Assembly: GCF_003634935.1 (NCBI RefSeq)
Contig: NZ_RBXO01000001.1
Span: forward strand, 4,613,501-4,677,500
Direction of reading: 5' to 3'
Source of the DNA: Saccharothrix australiensis
GTDB taxonomy: Bacteria; Actinomycetota; Actinomycetes; Mycobacteriales; Pseudonocardiaceae
Length of the DNA: 64,000 nucleotides
Under the pieces are notes generated by a model. That model had not been told where the DNA came from. It saw only the letters and a list, made by a program, of their open reading frames with translations, and made no database searches. Positions 1-8,425 of this stretch are shown here, piece by piece. The stretch's first letter is position 1, and every line of letters starts with the position of its first letter. Both the position numbers and the translations under genes were made by a program.

Positions 1-113
1 CGCTCGACCTCGACCTCCGCGCCCAGTCCCTCGCAGGTGTGGAACGCGCCCAGGTCGTTGCCCGCTATGGACAGTTGGAAGAAGACGCTGCTGGCGAAGA
101 CGGTGTCGGTCAT
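1..113 (-). CDS. eCIS tail-tube-like protein, N-terminal part (runs off the left edge)
   Basis: Only the first 37 codons lie in the window. The start is ATG at 113, with AGGAG six bases upstream. The visible residues (MTDTVFASSVFFQLSIAGND, then a short LGAFHTCEGLGAEVEVE stretch) match the N-terminus of T4 gp19-like tail tube proteins: a FFQL beta strand followed by the F-x-x-C-x-G-x-G-A-E-V-E motif. Contractile injection systems usually encode two or more tube-fold proteins, one polymerising in the inner tube and another starting it at the baseplate. Because the main tube gene is at 3692-4132, this is probably the baseplate-proximal paralogue. It sits 22 bases downstream of the long proline-rich gene in the same direction, so it should be in the same operon. 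Confidence 0.75.
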   Translation of the reverse strand, partial: MTDTVFASSVFFQLSIAGNDLGAFHTCEGLGAEVEVE

Positions 114-135
114 CGGGTGCTCCTGTCGTGCCGGT

Positions 136-3057
136 TCAGCGGCGTCGGTCGTGCAGGCGGCCGACGCGCTCGCGGCCGGCGCGCAGCTCGGCGCGCAGCA
201 GCCTGGCGACCGGGTCGATCAGCTTGCGGGCGAGGTCGTCGAGGTCGAACGCGGTGGGTGTCGCGGGGGTTCCGGGTGCCGGTGGCGGGGTTGCGGGGGC
301 GTGTGTGGCGGGGCCGTGCGTGGCGGGGCTTCGGGCGGCAGCGGCACGGCTGGACGGGGTGCGGCCGGACGGGGTGTTGGTGGCAGGGGTGTTGGTGGCA
401 GGGGTGCGAGTGGCCCGAGCGTTCGCGGTGTCGGGGACAGCCCGGCCGTTGGGTGCTTCCCCGCGCTGGACGACGGTCGGGTTGGCGACCGTGAAGTCGT
501 GCCGCGCCGGGGCGCTCCGGACCTGGTGCCCGGTGGTCTGCCGTTGGACGGGAGTCCGGCTGACCGGCATCGGTCCGGCGGCAGCGGGCGGTGGTGCGGT
601 CGGCGGCGTGACAGGGGGTGTCGCAGAGGGTGTCCGTGGACTCCGGTTCGGTGGAGTCGGGCGGGCTTCGGCCTTCGGAACGACCGCGGCGGTGTCGACG
701 GTGGAAGGCGCGGTCGCCCGGTTGGTGGGAGCCGTCGGGCGCGGTGATGCGCCTTCGAGCAGCGCGCGCATGGGCGTCCACCGGGGCTCGACCACCCGGC
801 GCTCCTGCGGGGCGGGCGAGGCGGGTGCGGATTCCTCGACGCGCAGGCTCGGGGCGAGGGGCCGCTTGCCCAGCAGCGGAACGGTTCGCCTGAGCACCGG
901 GGCCGTCGACGGCGGGACCGAGGTGTGTGACGGGATGCGGACCAGCGGGACGACTGGCATGTGCTCCGGACCCGGCACCGTTCGCCGGGGCTCGACGGGC
1001 TGGGGCCGGGTGCTGCGCTGCACGGGTGCCGATGTGGTGTCGCCGGCTGGTGTTGGTGTGCGGGTCGGTGGCGTGTTCGGGTTCCGCCTGGTGGCAACGG
1101 TTTCGGTGGTGGCTGTCGAAGGGAGCGTCGGAAGCGGCTGGCCCAGGCCGACCTTGGCGCGGGTGGGGGGTGGGGCGGACCCGGTGGTCGAAGCGGGACT
1201 CGCGGTGCTTCCGCGTGTCGCGGGACTGGCGGGACCGACGGGACGGCGAGGGCTGCCAGGACTTGCGTGGTTCGACGGGCTTGCGGCACTCCCGGGTGTC
1301 GCGGGGCCGGTGGTGCTGGACGGGATGACGAGGTTGGCGGGCACGGCGGTGGCCGGGTTCACGGAACGGCTGGTCGGGTCCACGGGACGGCCGGGCGAGG
1401 CCGAGGGGTTGCGGACGGGGTCGTTGCCCGGCTCGATCGCGCTCGCGGGCAGCCGAGCCAGGGGTGCGCCGAGCACCGGCGCACTGGGCACCGACGCACC
1501 GGGCACCGACGCACCGGGCACCGACGCACCGGGCACCGACGCACCGGGCACCGACGCACCGGGCACCGACGCACCGGGCACCGACGCACCGGGCACCGAC
1601 GCACCGAGCACCGGCGCGGCAGCCGTGCTCCGCCGCACGGCGGGCAAGACCTCGGCGCCGCCACCGATGCTCTCGCGACGCTGCACCGCCGGCGGAGTAT
1701 CCCCGCCCCCGCCGGCGGTCCCGCCACGCCCCACCACGGGCGGAGTGGGCGCACTGGGGCCTGTCACGGGCGGCGTGGGCGTACTCGGGCCCGCGACCGG
1801 CGCGGGGGCCGCGCCCGGACCCGTCGCGCCCGGACCCGTCGCGCCCGGACGCGGGACGCTCGGAACTGCGGCGCTCGGGCCGGTCGCGACTGTGCCGGTC
1901 GTATCCGGGCCGGTCGCGCCCAGGCCGATCGCGCTCGGAGCACCCGCCCCACCCGCGTCCGCGTCAGGCTCGGTAGCCACGCCCAAGGCCGCGATCGCAT
2001 CCCTCGCCGCGATCACGGCCCGGGTGACACCTCCGACCATACTCCCGCCGTCCACGTCCGAGGCGGTCCCGACACCCGGCACCGGACCGGGCGCGGCCCG
2101 TGAAGACCGCACGACCGGCACCCGGCGGACCGGGATCGCCGGTCGTCGGGCCCTGGTCAGCGGTGGACCCAGCGGCTTGAGCCGCACGATCGCCGATGCG
2201 GCCACCGGCCCCGCCGTGCCCACCGAACCCGCCGTGCTCACCGACCCCGCCGCACCGGCTGGACCAGCCGCGACGACCGGCCGTTCCACACCGACCGGGC
2301 CCTCCGCCACGGGCCGCGCCGCGACCACGCGGCGGTGCGCGACGACCGACGGCTCGGCACCGGACCGCGCCGACTCGACGAAGCCCCCACCCGCCGCAGG
2401 TCGTCCGGCCCCGGCTGGGGAAGCTGCCGCAGGAGGTGCCGCGACAGCCGGTTGTCCAAGGACTGGCTGCACGGCGGCGGGTTGGGCGGCGGAGGGTTGG
2501 GCGGCGGAGGGCTGCTCCGCGACGATGGGCCGCTCAGCCGCGGTTCGCTGCACGACGGCGGGCCGCTCGACCACCGTCGGCTGCTCGGCGACAGCCGACC
2601 GCCCCGTCACGGCAGGCTGTCCCACCACCACCGACCGCCCTGCTGCGGCCGGCCGCTCGGCCTCGACCGGCGGCCCCGCCTCGGTGGTCTGCTCCGGCAC
2701 CACCGGCCGCAGGACCAGGGGCATGACGACACCGCCCGGCTGCCAAGCCGCCGGCGTCCGCTGCACCACCACGCCGTGCAGCACGCCCGCCGGGGCCGCC
2801 GGGTCGAGCGCGTGCCCCATCCCGGTGTCGAACCTGTGGTCCTGCCAGGAGGTCAGCCCCGCCTTGAAGCGCAACCCGTCACCCACCGCGACGCTCTCCC
2901 GCCCGATCACCCCGGCCGGCGGTGGAACGGACCGCCAGCCGCCGTCGTGCTCCGGTCGGGCCGGGCGCTCCCCCGCCTCCGCCGCCCCCGGAGGAGCGAC
3001 CGGCGCGGCGGCACCCGCCGCGCCACCGCGCCTGCGGAACCTGTCCCACAGGGACAT
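136..3057 (-). CDS. Large proline/alanine-rich eCIS-associated protein with GASVP repeats
   Basis: A 973-residue protein in three parts. The N-terminal ~110 residues look folded (MSLWDRFRRRGG, later SWQDHRFDTGMGHAL). About 800 residues of Pro/Ala/Thr/Val-rich, presumably disordered, sequence follow, including an array of GASVP pentapeptides. The C-terminus is compact and charged (FDLDDLARKLIDPVARLLRA, then ELRAGRERVGRLHDRRR). The C-terminal pattern resembles the end of proteins in actinobacterial eCIS loci that carry an R-L-x-x-P-L-x-R-x-L-R-x-E-L motif (family recollection). Its job is unknown; position among tube, sheath and assembly genes suggests a particle component or assembly factor. 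It lies four bases after the small DUF6760-like gene and 22 bases before the second tube gene. Long ORFs on the opposite strand here are codon-bias artefacts. Confidence 0.75.
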   Translation of the reverse strand: MSLWDRFRRRGGAAGAAAPVAPPGAAEAGERPARPEHDGGWRSVPPPAGVIGRESVAVGDGLRFKAGLTSWQDHRFDTGMGHALDPAAPAGVLHGVVVQRTPAAWQPGGVVMPLVLRPVVPEQTTEAGPPVEAERPAAAGRSVVVGQPAVTGRSAVAEQPTVVERPAVVQRTAAERPIVAEQPSAAQPSAAQPAAVQPVLGQPAVAAPPAAASPAGAGRPAAGGGFVESARSGAEPSVVAHRRVVAARPVAEGPVGVERPVVAAGPAGAAGSVSTAGSVGTAGPVAASAIVRLKPLGPPLTRARRPAIPVRRVPVVRSSRAAPGPVPGVGTASDVDGGSMVGGVTRAVIAARDAIAALGVATEPDADAGGAGAPSAIGLGATGPDTTGTVATGPSAAVPSVPRPGATGPGATGPGAAPAPVAGPSTPTPPVTGPSAPTPPVVGRGGTAGGGGDTPPAVQRRESIGGGAEVLPAVRRSTAAAPVLGASVPGASVPGASVPGASVPGASVPGASVPGASVPGASVPSAPVLGAPLARLPASAIEPGNDPVRNPSASPGRPVDPTSRSVNPATAVPANLVIPSSTTGPATPGSAASPSNHASPGSPRRPVGPASPATRGSTASPASTTGSAPPPTRAKVGLGQPLPTLPSTATTETVATRRNPNTPPTRTPTPAGDTTSAPVQRSTRPQPVEPRRTVPGPEHMPVVPLVRIPSHTSVPPSTAPVLRRTVPLLGKRPLAPSLRVEESAPASPAPQERRVVEPRWTPMRALLEGASPRPTAPTNRATAPSTVDTAAVVPKAEARPTPPNRSPRTPSATPPVTPPTAPPPAAAGPMPVSRTPVQRQTTGHQVRSAPARHDFTVANPTVVQRGEAPNGRAVPDTANARATRTPATNTPATNTPSGRTPSSRAAAARSPATHGPATHAPATPPPAPGTPATPTAFDLDDLARKLIDPVARLLRAELRAGRERVGRLHDRRR
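1486..1605 (-). repeat. In-frame 15-bp tandem repeat, 8 units
   Basis: Eight consecutive 15-bp units (plus-strand unit gggcaccgacgcacc) at exactly 15-bp spacing lie inside the proline-rich gene. On the coding strand each unit gives the pentapeptide GASVP. The units are identical, suggesting recent expansion or active homogenisation. One degenerate unit flanks each side. Confidence 0.97.
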
Positions 3058-3060
3058 GGC

Positions 3061-3219
3061 TCACCTCCCCTCGTTCACCCTGGTGTTGATGCGGGCGATC
3101 TCCCCGACCCACCGCCGGCGCTCGTGGTGCTCCAGGTCGAGGATCTCCTCGCGCGCCCAGTGGAAGTGGTAGGCCACGTACGCGACCTCCTGCAGCAGCC
3201 GTTCGGCCGCGTACGTCAC
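3061..3219 (-). CDS. Small DUF6760-like protein, candidate gpE-type tail assembly chaperone
   Basis: A 52-residue protein. The chosen start is GTG at 3219, because it overlaps the TGA of the upstream gene (GTGA), giving VTYAAERLLQEVAYVAYHFHW at the N-terminus. The core, A-Y-H-F-H-W-x-x-E-E-I-L-D-L followed by ERRRWVGEIARIN, fits a small family common in actinobacterial and cyanobacterial eCIS loci (DUF6760, from memory). It also resembles the FHWPPxEL...L..W motif of phage P2 gpE-type tail assembly chaperones. In phages this second chaperone ORF is short, follows and overlaps a larger first ORF, and is read by a -1 frameshift; position and frame here are the same. The function in an eCIS is inferred. 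Confidence 0.75.
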   Translation of the reverse strand: MTYAAERLLQEVAYVAYHFHWAREEILDLEHHERRRWVGEIARINTRVNEGR

Positions 3220-3695
3220 GATTCCCCCAGGCGGCCACCGGAGATGTCGACCTCGAACGCCGTGCCGCACGACGGGCAGGACACCCCGGCGCGCGTGTGG
3301 CCCTCGCTGTTGATGCGCCGGTAGAAGTCCTGGAGGAAAGCGATGTCGGTGGCGTACATCTGCTCGACGACACCCGCGTGCACCTCCCCGACCGTGCCCA
3401 GCTCGGTGATGACCTGGCTGAGCAGCACGACGCTGAGGTAGCCGGGGTTCTCCTTGACCCGCAGGTCGATCTGGGGCCGCAGCTCGTCCCGCGCGGTGGC
3501 CAGCCGCATCCGCCCGTGCCGGTGCACGACGCCGTCGGGGTCGACGTAGCCGCGCGGCAGCTCGAAGTCGAACACCGTGCGCAGCCCGCCGCCCGCGGTG
3601 GCGGGCGCCGTGGTCGGCGCGCGCTCCGGTTTCCGCTGCCTGGTCTCCTCCACCAGCTCGTCGAGCTGGTCGATGCCGATCGTCCGACGCCTCAT
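3216..3695 (-). CDS. eCIS tail assembly protein with C-terminal CPSC motif
   Basis: A 159-residue protein starting at the ATG that overlaps the tube gene stop (ATGA). Residues ~1-35 are charged and disordered. A beta-rich domain follows (TVFDFELPRGYVDPDGVVHR, MRLATARDEL), then a helical part (YLSVVLLSQVITELGTVGEV) and a C-terminal CPSCGTAFEVDISGG segment. One C-x-x-C pair is present, half of a zinc ribbon, so metal binding would need dimerisation. In tail-like systems the gene directly after the tube and before the small gpE-like ORF is the usual place for the tail assembly chaperone, which I infer as its role. It is coupled to both neighbours by 4-base overlaps. Confidence 0.75.
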   Translation of the reverse strand: MRRRTIGIDQLDELVEETRQRKPERAPTTAPATAGGGLRTVFDFELPRGYVDPDGVVHRHGRMRLATARDELRPQIDLRVKENPGYLSVVLLSQVITELGTVGEVHAGVVEQMYATDIAFLQDFYRRINSEGHTRAGVSCPSCGTAFEVDISGGRLGES

Positions 3696-4132
3696 TCGAC
3701 CTTGATCTCCTCGAAGACGAGGGTCACCTTCTCCGTGGCGGCGGTGGACTCGCCCGCCTTGAGCGACGGGCCCTCCCACTTGCTGGCCCAGGCGTTCATC
3801 AGCTGCATCCGCCGGACCGTGTTGCCCTCGGAGTCCTTGACCTCGATGGTGACGTTCTGCCGGGCCGCGGAGACCGCGCCCTTCTCCAGGGTTTCCTTGA
3901 GCCACTTGGTGAACTCCGCGCTCACGTCGAGGCCCCTGGTGATCGTGACCTCGCCGCCCTTCTGCGCGCCGGGCTGCTTGCGCAGCAGCGGTTTCCCGGT
4001 GGGCGTCACCTGGGGCACCTCGACCACGTCCTCCTCGACGGTCAGGCCGCTGACCTCCTGGAGGGACTCGACGGTGAAACCGCCGAGCTGCACGCCGAAG
4101 ATGTGGGTGGAGAGAGCATCGCCTTCTGCCAT
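3692..4132 (-). CDS. eCIS inner tube protein (T4 gp19-like)
   Basis: A 146-residue protein of the tail-tube fold. Diagnostic features are the N-terminal FGVQLGGFTVESLQEVSGL, the V-E-V-P-Q-V-T-P-T-G-K loop and the R-K-Q-P-G..GGEVTITRGL segment, with a C-terminal ERVTLVFEEI-type strand (here EKVTLVFEEIKVE). Its length is typical for phage tail tube proteins (~145-150 aa). Stacked hexameric rings of this protein form the rigid tube driven into the target when the sheath contracts. It lies 46 bases downstream of the sheath gene and overlaps the next gene by 4 bases. The family call is secure; which of the two tube paralogues forms the main tube rests on its position next to the sheath. Confidence 0.93.
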   Translation of the reverse strand: MAEGDALSTHIFGVQLGGFTVESLQEVSGLTVEEDVVEVPQVTPTGKPLLRKQPGAQKGGEVTITRGLDVSAEFTKWLKETLEKGAVSAARQNVTIEVKDSEGNTVRRMQLMNAWASKWEGPSLKAGESTAATEKVTLVFEEIKVE

Positions 4133-4178
4133 GTTCGCGGTCGCCTTCCTGGTTCACGTGCCCCGGCGGGGCGGCACT

Positions 4179-5705
4179 TCATTCGCTGACGAGGCTGGTG
4201 CTGTCGGAGAACTGCGACAGCCGGAAGACCACGAACTCGGCGGGCTTGACCGGGGCGACCCCGATCTCGCACACGACCTGGCCGAGGTCGATGGACTCCT
4301 GCGGGTTGTTGTCCCGGTCGCACTTGACGTAGAACGCCTCGGCCGGGGTGCGGCCGAACAGCGCGCCCTGCCGCCACTGCTCGGTGAGGAACGCCGTGAT
4401 GTTGCGCCGGATGCTGGACCACAGGCGGTCGTCGTTCGGCTCGAACACGACCCACTGGGTGCCGATGAGGATCGACTCCTCCAGGAAGTTGAACAGCCGA
4501 CGCACGTTCAAATACCGCCACGCCGGGTCGGAGGACAGCGTGCGCGCGCCCCAGATCCGGATGCCGCGGCCGGAGAAGGCGCGCACGCAGTTCACGCCGA
4601 TCGGGTTGAGCAGGTCCTGCTCGCTCTTGCTCAGCGCGGTCTCCAGGTCCACCGCGCCGCGGATCACCTCGTTGGCGGGCGCCTTGTGCACGCCGCGCTC
4701 CACGTCGTTGCGCGCCCACACGCCCGCGATGTGGCCCGACGGCGGGACCATGATGTTCCGCCCGCCGGCCGGGTCGAAGACCTTGATCCACGGGTAGTAG
4801 AGGGCCGCGTAGTGGGAGTCGTAGCCCGCCTCGTCCATGCGCCAGGCGCGGACCCGCTGCGCGTTCAGGCCGGGTGGCGCGTCCAGCACGGCGATCCGGT
4901 CACCCATCTGCTCGCAGTGCGAGATCATCGCCAGTTGCACGGTCTTGACGCCCTCAAGGTCGATCATGCCGCGCTGGTAGGCCGCCATCAGGTCGGGCGT
5001 GACGACCATCGTGATCTCGTCGATGCTCTCCAGCCCGCCGAAACCCGTGCGGGCCTCCGGGTCGCCGAGGTACTCCTGCGCGTCGACCACGGCGGGCAGC
5101 GCCGCGCCGTCGGAACCGGCGGCGGGCAGCGACACCGACTGGTTGTCGGGTCGGGCGAGCGCGCCGCCGGACTGCTCGGCGACCTCGATCAGCTTGGAGC
5201 GCTCGCGGACCTGGCTCACCACGTAGTTCTTGACGTTCTTGCGGGTGGACGCGTCGTAGCTCTCCACCACCTTGCCGCCCTGGCGGACGAGCAGCCGGAA
5301 GCGGTCCTCCGCCGGGTTCTCGCCCTCGGCGTCGGCCACCTCGACGGTGACGTCGCCGCCCGCGCCGGGCAGCGCGGCGACCCGCAACCCGCCCAGCCGC
5401 ACGGGGTTCGTCACGGGCGGCTTGGGCTCCGCGCCCTCCTGCGGCCCGCCGACGCGCACCACGTACGCCGCGCCGCCGCCGTTGGCGAAGTAGCCGTAGA
5501 CGGCGTGCGGCAGGTAGGCGCCGTCGACGAAGCCGCCGAAGTGCTGCACGTACTGGTTCCAGTTCGCCACGAGGGTCGCCCGGTGGAACGGCCCGTGCTC
5601 GGCGAAACCGACGAAGGCGGCCACGGCGGTGCCGACGCCCTCGATCGGTCGCGCTCCGGACTGGACCTCCTCCACGTACACGCCGGGTGAGAGGTACTGC
5701 GGCAT
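4179..5705 (-). CDS. eCIS contractile sheath protein
   Basis: A 508-residue phage tail sheath family protein. It starts MPQYLSPGVYVEEVQSG, the canonical sheath N-terminus (Y-x-S-P-G-V-Y-V-E-E), followed by V-G-T-A-V-A-A-F-V-G. The C-terminal sheath domain is present (NCVRAFSGRGIRIWGART, later EESILIGTQWVVFEPND) and ends with a polymerisation tail. The ATG at 5705 is chosen over upstream in-frame codons because it begins the conserved motif and has AGGAG seven bases before it. The protein assembles around the tube in an extended state and contracts to drive it out. In Streptomyces CIS the homologue is the second most abundant particle protein (literature recollection). Confidence 0.96.
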   Translation of the reverse strand: MPQYLSPGVYVEEVQSGARPIEGVGTAVAAFVGFAEHGPFHRATLVANWNQYVQHFGGFVDGAYLPHAVYGYFANGGGAAYVVRVGGPQEGAEPKPPVTNPVRLGGLRVAALPGAGGDVTVEVADAEGENPAEDRFRLLVRQGGKVVESYDASTRKNVKNYVVSQVRERSKLIEVAEQSGGALARPDNQSVSLPAAGSDGAALPAVVDAQEYLGDPEARTGFGGLESIDEITMVVTPDLMAAYQRGMIDLEGVKTVQLAMISHCEQMGDRIAVLDAPPGLNAQRVRAWRMDEAGYDSHYAALYYPWIKVFDPAGGRNIMVPPSGHIAGVWARNDVERGVHKAPANEVIRGAVDLETALSKSEQDLLNPIGVNCVRAFSGRGIRIWGARTLSSDPAWRYLNVRRLFNFLEESILIGTQWVVFEPNDDRLWSSIRRNITAFLTEQWRQGALFGRTPAEAFYVKCDRDNNPQESIDLGQVVCEIGVAPVKPAEFVVFRLSQFSDSTSLVSE

Positions 5706-5977
5706 GGTCGCTCCTGTCTGGTGTGCGCTGCTCCGCTCTGGCCCCACCAGCGTCCTTCGACCGGGGCCGCGTCGGGAGGTCCGCCCGTTCCCGGTCCGGG
5801 GCAGGGCCGGTGCACTAAAGGGCACCGACCGGGACGCGGCAGCCCGGAGTCGGTGCGCGCCGCCGGCACGCGCCGACGGAACGGACGGCCCGGAACCGGT
5901 GGTGCGGGCGGCCCGACGCGCGCTGGTGGAGCGAGCATCTTGGAGCCGGTGTGGGTGGTCCGGCGCGCCACGACGGA
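5706..5977. other. Sheath-operon leader / intergenic DNA
   Basis: No gene is supported. On the minus strand it provides the leader of the sheath gene with its AGGAG site. Around 5812-5826 the strand-specific sequence ggtgccctttagtgcacc contains a 5-bp inverted repeat flanking an AT-rich TTTAGT that could be a -10 element. This is weak evidence only. The sheath-tube-chaperone block therefore seems to have its own promoter rather than relying on read-through from the ATPase. Confidence 0.35.
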
Positions 5978-6009
5978 ACGGGCAGCCCGAAACGCTTCGG
6001 GCTGCCCGT
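5978..6009 (-). terminator. Perfect 14-bp-stem hairpin after the ATPase operon
   Basis: The arms acgggcagcccgaa and ttcgggctgcccgt are perfect complements around a 4-base loop (acgc). It lies about 100 bases downstream of the AAA+ ATPase stop. There is no clear U-tract, as is common in high-GC actinobacteria. It probably ends the cap/ATPase transcript before the sheath promoter. Confidence 0.7.
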
Positions 6010-6021
6010 CGTCAGCCGGCG

Positions 6022-6115
6022 GGCGGAGCCGGGTCCGACCACGGGCGGGCGGAGCCGGACCCGGCGAGGGGGCGGAGCCGGGTCCGGTCAGGGTTGGCGG
6101 AGCCGGACCCGGTCA
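6022..6115. repeat. Four ~25-bp repeats spanning the ATPase stop codon
   Basis: The core ggcggagccgg(g/a)(t/c)ccgg occurs at 6022, 6048, 6071 and 6096. The last copy contains the final codons and TGA of the ATPase gene (stop at 6113-6115). The third copy repeats the stop context ggtca. The units therefore look like downstream duplications of the gene's 3' end. Confidence 0.85.
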
Positions 6116-8425
6116 GGGCCGGGTGGCCGACTCGGGGCCGAACTCGTGCTCCTGCACCAGCCGCCCGAGCTTGCGGTACTCTTGGCGGACCGCCTCCGTC
6201 ACGTCGGCCATCGCCACCGGGCGGTCGGCCGCCGCCGCCAGGTAGGCGGCCGTCACCGCGCAGGCGCGGATCGACCCGCCCGCCAGCTCGAACCGCTCGG
6301 CGCAGGACGCCAGGTCGAGGTCGTCGCCGCGCGGCAGGGCCGGTCCCAGGCAGCGGTCCCACAGCGCCAACCGCTGTTCCGCGTCGGGCACGGGGAAGTC
6401 CGCGATCACGTCGATCCGACGGGTGAACGCCGAGTCCACGTTGGACCGCATGTTGGTCGTCAGCACCGCGATCCCGTCGAACGACTCCATGCGCTGCAAC
6501 AGGTAGGCGGACTCCACGTTGGCGTACCGGTCGCGCGCGTCCTTGACTTCCGAGCGCTTGCCGAACACCGCGTCCGCCTCGTCGAACAGCAGCACGCCGT
6601 GCACGCCGGCCGCCTCGGAGAAGATCCGCTCCAGGTTCTTCTCCGTCTCGCCGACGTACTTGTCCACCACGGTGGACAGGTCCACCACGTACAGGTCCAT
6701 GCCGACCTCGGCCGCGACGACCTCGGCGGACATCGTCTTGCCGGTGCCGGACTCACCCGCGAACAACGCCACGACACCGCGACCGCGGCCGCCGCCGGGC
6801 CGCATCCGCCACTGCCCCAGCACCCGGTCGCGGTGCCGGGCCCGCAGCACCAGCTCCGCCAGCTGCCGCCGGGTCGGTTCGGGCAGCACCAGGTCGTCCC
6901 AGCCGACGGACGGCGTGATCCGGCGGGCCAACCGGTCCAGGCCCGCGCCGTTCTGCGCCCGCACCCCGGCGCGCAGGTGCTCCAGCGCGACCGGGCGACC
7001 CTCCAGCACGGCGAGCCGGGTGGCGACGGACACCGCCCGGTCCACCTCGTCCACCCCGAGCCGGTAGCCGCCGAGCGACGCCAGCAGTTCGTCCGGCGGT
7101 CGCGCGCCGGTCGCCTCGGTCAGGCCCCGCGCCCACCGCTCCGCCCTCTGGTCGGCGGCCAGCGGCGGGACCGGCACCGAGACGGCCGGCCGGTCGGTCC
7201 ACCGCGGGTCCCAGTGCTGCCTGCCGTGCACGACCAGCGGCACGTCGCCCGCGAGCGCGGCCACCTCGCGCAGCAGCCGGACCCGGTCGGGCACGAGGAG
7301 GTCGACCGGGCCGAGCACGAGCCCGGCGTCGCGCAGCCGCGCCTCCCGCACGACCGCGGCGGGCGCGGGCCGGTCGCGGTCGGCCAGCGCCACCACGTCG
7401 AACACCACCGCGCCGCGCCCGGCGGCGGCCAGCGCGCCGATCGCCGCCCGGCCCGCGTCGCCGTCCGCGGCGCGCAGGTGGACCAGGTCGACGCCCGAGC
7501 GCAACGCCGCGCCGACCCGCGCCTCGAACCCGTCGGTGGGCGCCGGCGCCGCGTCGACGACGCGGGCGAGGCCGGTCAGCGCCCGGTCCGGCGCGTCGTC
7601 GCCGAGCAGGTGCGCCACCACGCGGTCGGGCACGTGCAGCACCCTGGACAGCGCGGGCAGGTCCGGCTCGCGCACCTCGACCAGGCCGCCCGCGACGAGG
7701 GGCGCGGTGGCGGCGAACCGGAACCGGCCCGCGCCCGCCGCGGGCGCGCCGCACAGCTCCAGCGCCAGCCCGACGGTCGCGCGCCGCCGGGTGACGTCGT
7801 CGTTGAGGTAGCCGTAGAGCCGTTCGAACCGGGCGTCGACGTCGGGCGCCAAGGCGACCAGCAGGAACTCCACGTCGAGCGGGTCGAGGTGGAAGTCGCG
7901 GGCCAGTCGCAGCAGGCGGGGGCCCGCGGGCACCGCCGTGGCGAGCGCGTCGAGGTCGGCGTCCGGCTCGACCGGCACGGGCCGGGTCCGGTGGGGCGCG
8001 TCGAGCACCCGGCGCACCGCGTCCGGGGTGAGGTAGAGGCCGCGGAACGGGTCGTCGGGCGCGGGGTCGGTGGCCAGTCGCGCCTCCACCGCCCGCCGGA
8101 CCCGGTGCTCGACCGCGCCGAGCCGACCCCAGAGGTAGACGAGGTCGGCCTCCGCGGCGATCGGGCCGCCGAGCCGACCGGCGTCGACCTCGGACCACGG
8201 CGGACCACCGCGCCGACCGGCGTCGGTCTCGAACCCGTGCGGGTTACCGGGCCGACCGGCGTCGGTCTCGGACCCGTGCGGGCCACCGCGCCGACCGGTG
8301 CCGACCGGGCCGGTTCCACATCCGTGGTGGCCGCCGCGCCGACCGGTGCCGACCGGCCCCGCCCCGTTCTCGGACCCGCCCGCCCCGTTCTCGGACCCGC
8401 CCGCCCCGGACACGTGCGCGGTCAT
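6113..8425 (-). CDS. eCIS AAA+ ATPase (Cis15/Pvc15-type)
   Basis: A 770-residue protein. Walker A (FAGESGTGKTMSAEVVA, about residue 560) and Walker B (VLLFDEADAVFGKRSEV) are followed by a sensor region (AVLTTNMRSNVD) and a C-terminal small helical domain. The middle ~430 residues are the non-catalytic domain found upstream of the AAA module in eCIS ATPases. The first ~95 residues are low complexity (GAGGSENGAGGSENGAG, repeated TDAGR) and precede the conserved ADLVYLWGRLGAVEHRVRRA. The ATG at 8425 overlaps the cap gene stop by 4 bases. In this family the ATPase is a cytoplasmic assembly or disassembly factor, usually not part of the mature particle. The family call is secure; the repetitive N-extension is unusual. 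Confidence 0.9.
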   Translation of the reverse strand: MTAHVSGAGGSENGAGGSENGAGPVGTGRRGGHHGCGTGPVGTGRRGGPHGSETDAGRPGNPHGFETDAGRRGGPPWSEVDAGRLGGPIAAEADLVYLWGRLGAVEHRVRRAVEARLATDPAPDDPFRGLYLTPDAVRRVLDAPHRTRPVPVEPDADLDALATAVPAGPRLLRLARDFHLDPLDVEFLLVALAPDVDARFERLYGYLNDDVTRRRATVGLALELCGAPAAGAGRFRFAATAPLVAGGLVEVREPDLPALSRVLHVPDRVVAHLLGDDAPDRALTGLARVVDAAPAPTDGFEARVGAALRSGVDLVHLRAADGDAGRAAIGALAAAGRGAVVFDVVALADRDRPAPAAVVREARLRDAGLVLGPVDLLVPDRVRLLREVAALAGDVPLVVHGRQHWDPRWTDRPAVSVPVPPLAADQRAERWARGLTEATGARPPDELLASLGGYRLGVDEVDRAVSVATRLAVLEGRPVALEHLRAGVRAQNGAGLDRLARRITPSVGWDDLVLPEPTRRQLAELVLRARHRDRVLGQWRMRPGGGRGRGVVALFAGESGTGKTMSAEVVAAEVGMDLYVVDLSTVVDKYVGETEKNLERIFSEAAGVHGVLLFDEADAVFGKRSEVKDARDRYANVESAYLLQRMESFDGIAVLTTNMRSNVDSAFTRRIDVIADFPVPDAEQRLALWDRCLGPALPRGDDLDLASCAERFELAGGSIRACAVTAAYLAAAADRPVAMADVTEAVRQEYRKLGRLVQEHEFGPESATRP

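Noticed and set aside
1486..1605. CRISPR-like regular repeat
   Set aside because: Units are 15 bp, contiguous without spacers, and in frame in a coding gene.
128..3172. Long ORF on the plus strand opposite the proline-rich eCIS gene (over 1000 codons)
   Set aside because: It mirrors the GASVP repeat as GTDAP and has no recognisable N- or C-terminal domain or RBS, whereas the minus-strand frame fits the operon and starts and ends with folded-looking segments.
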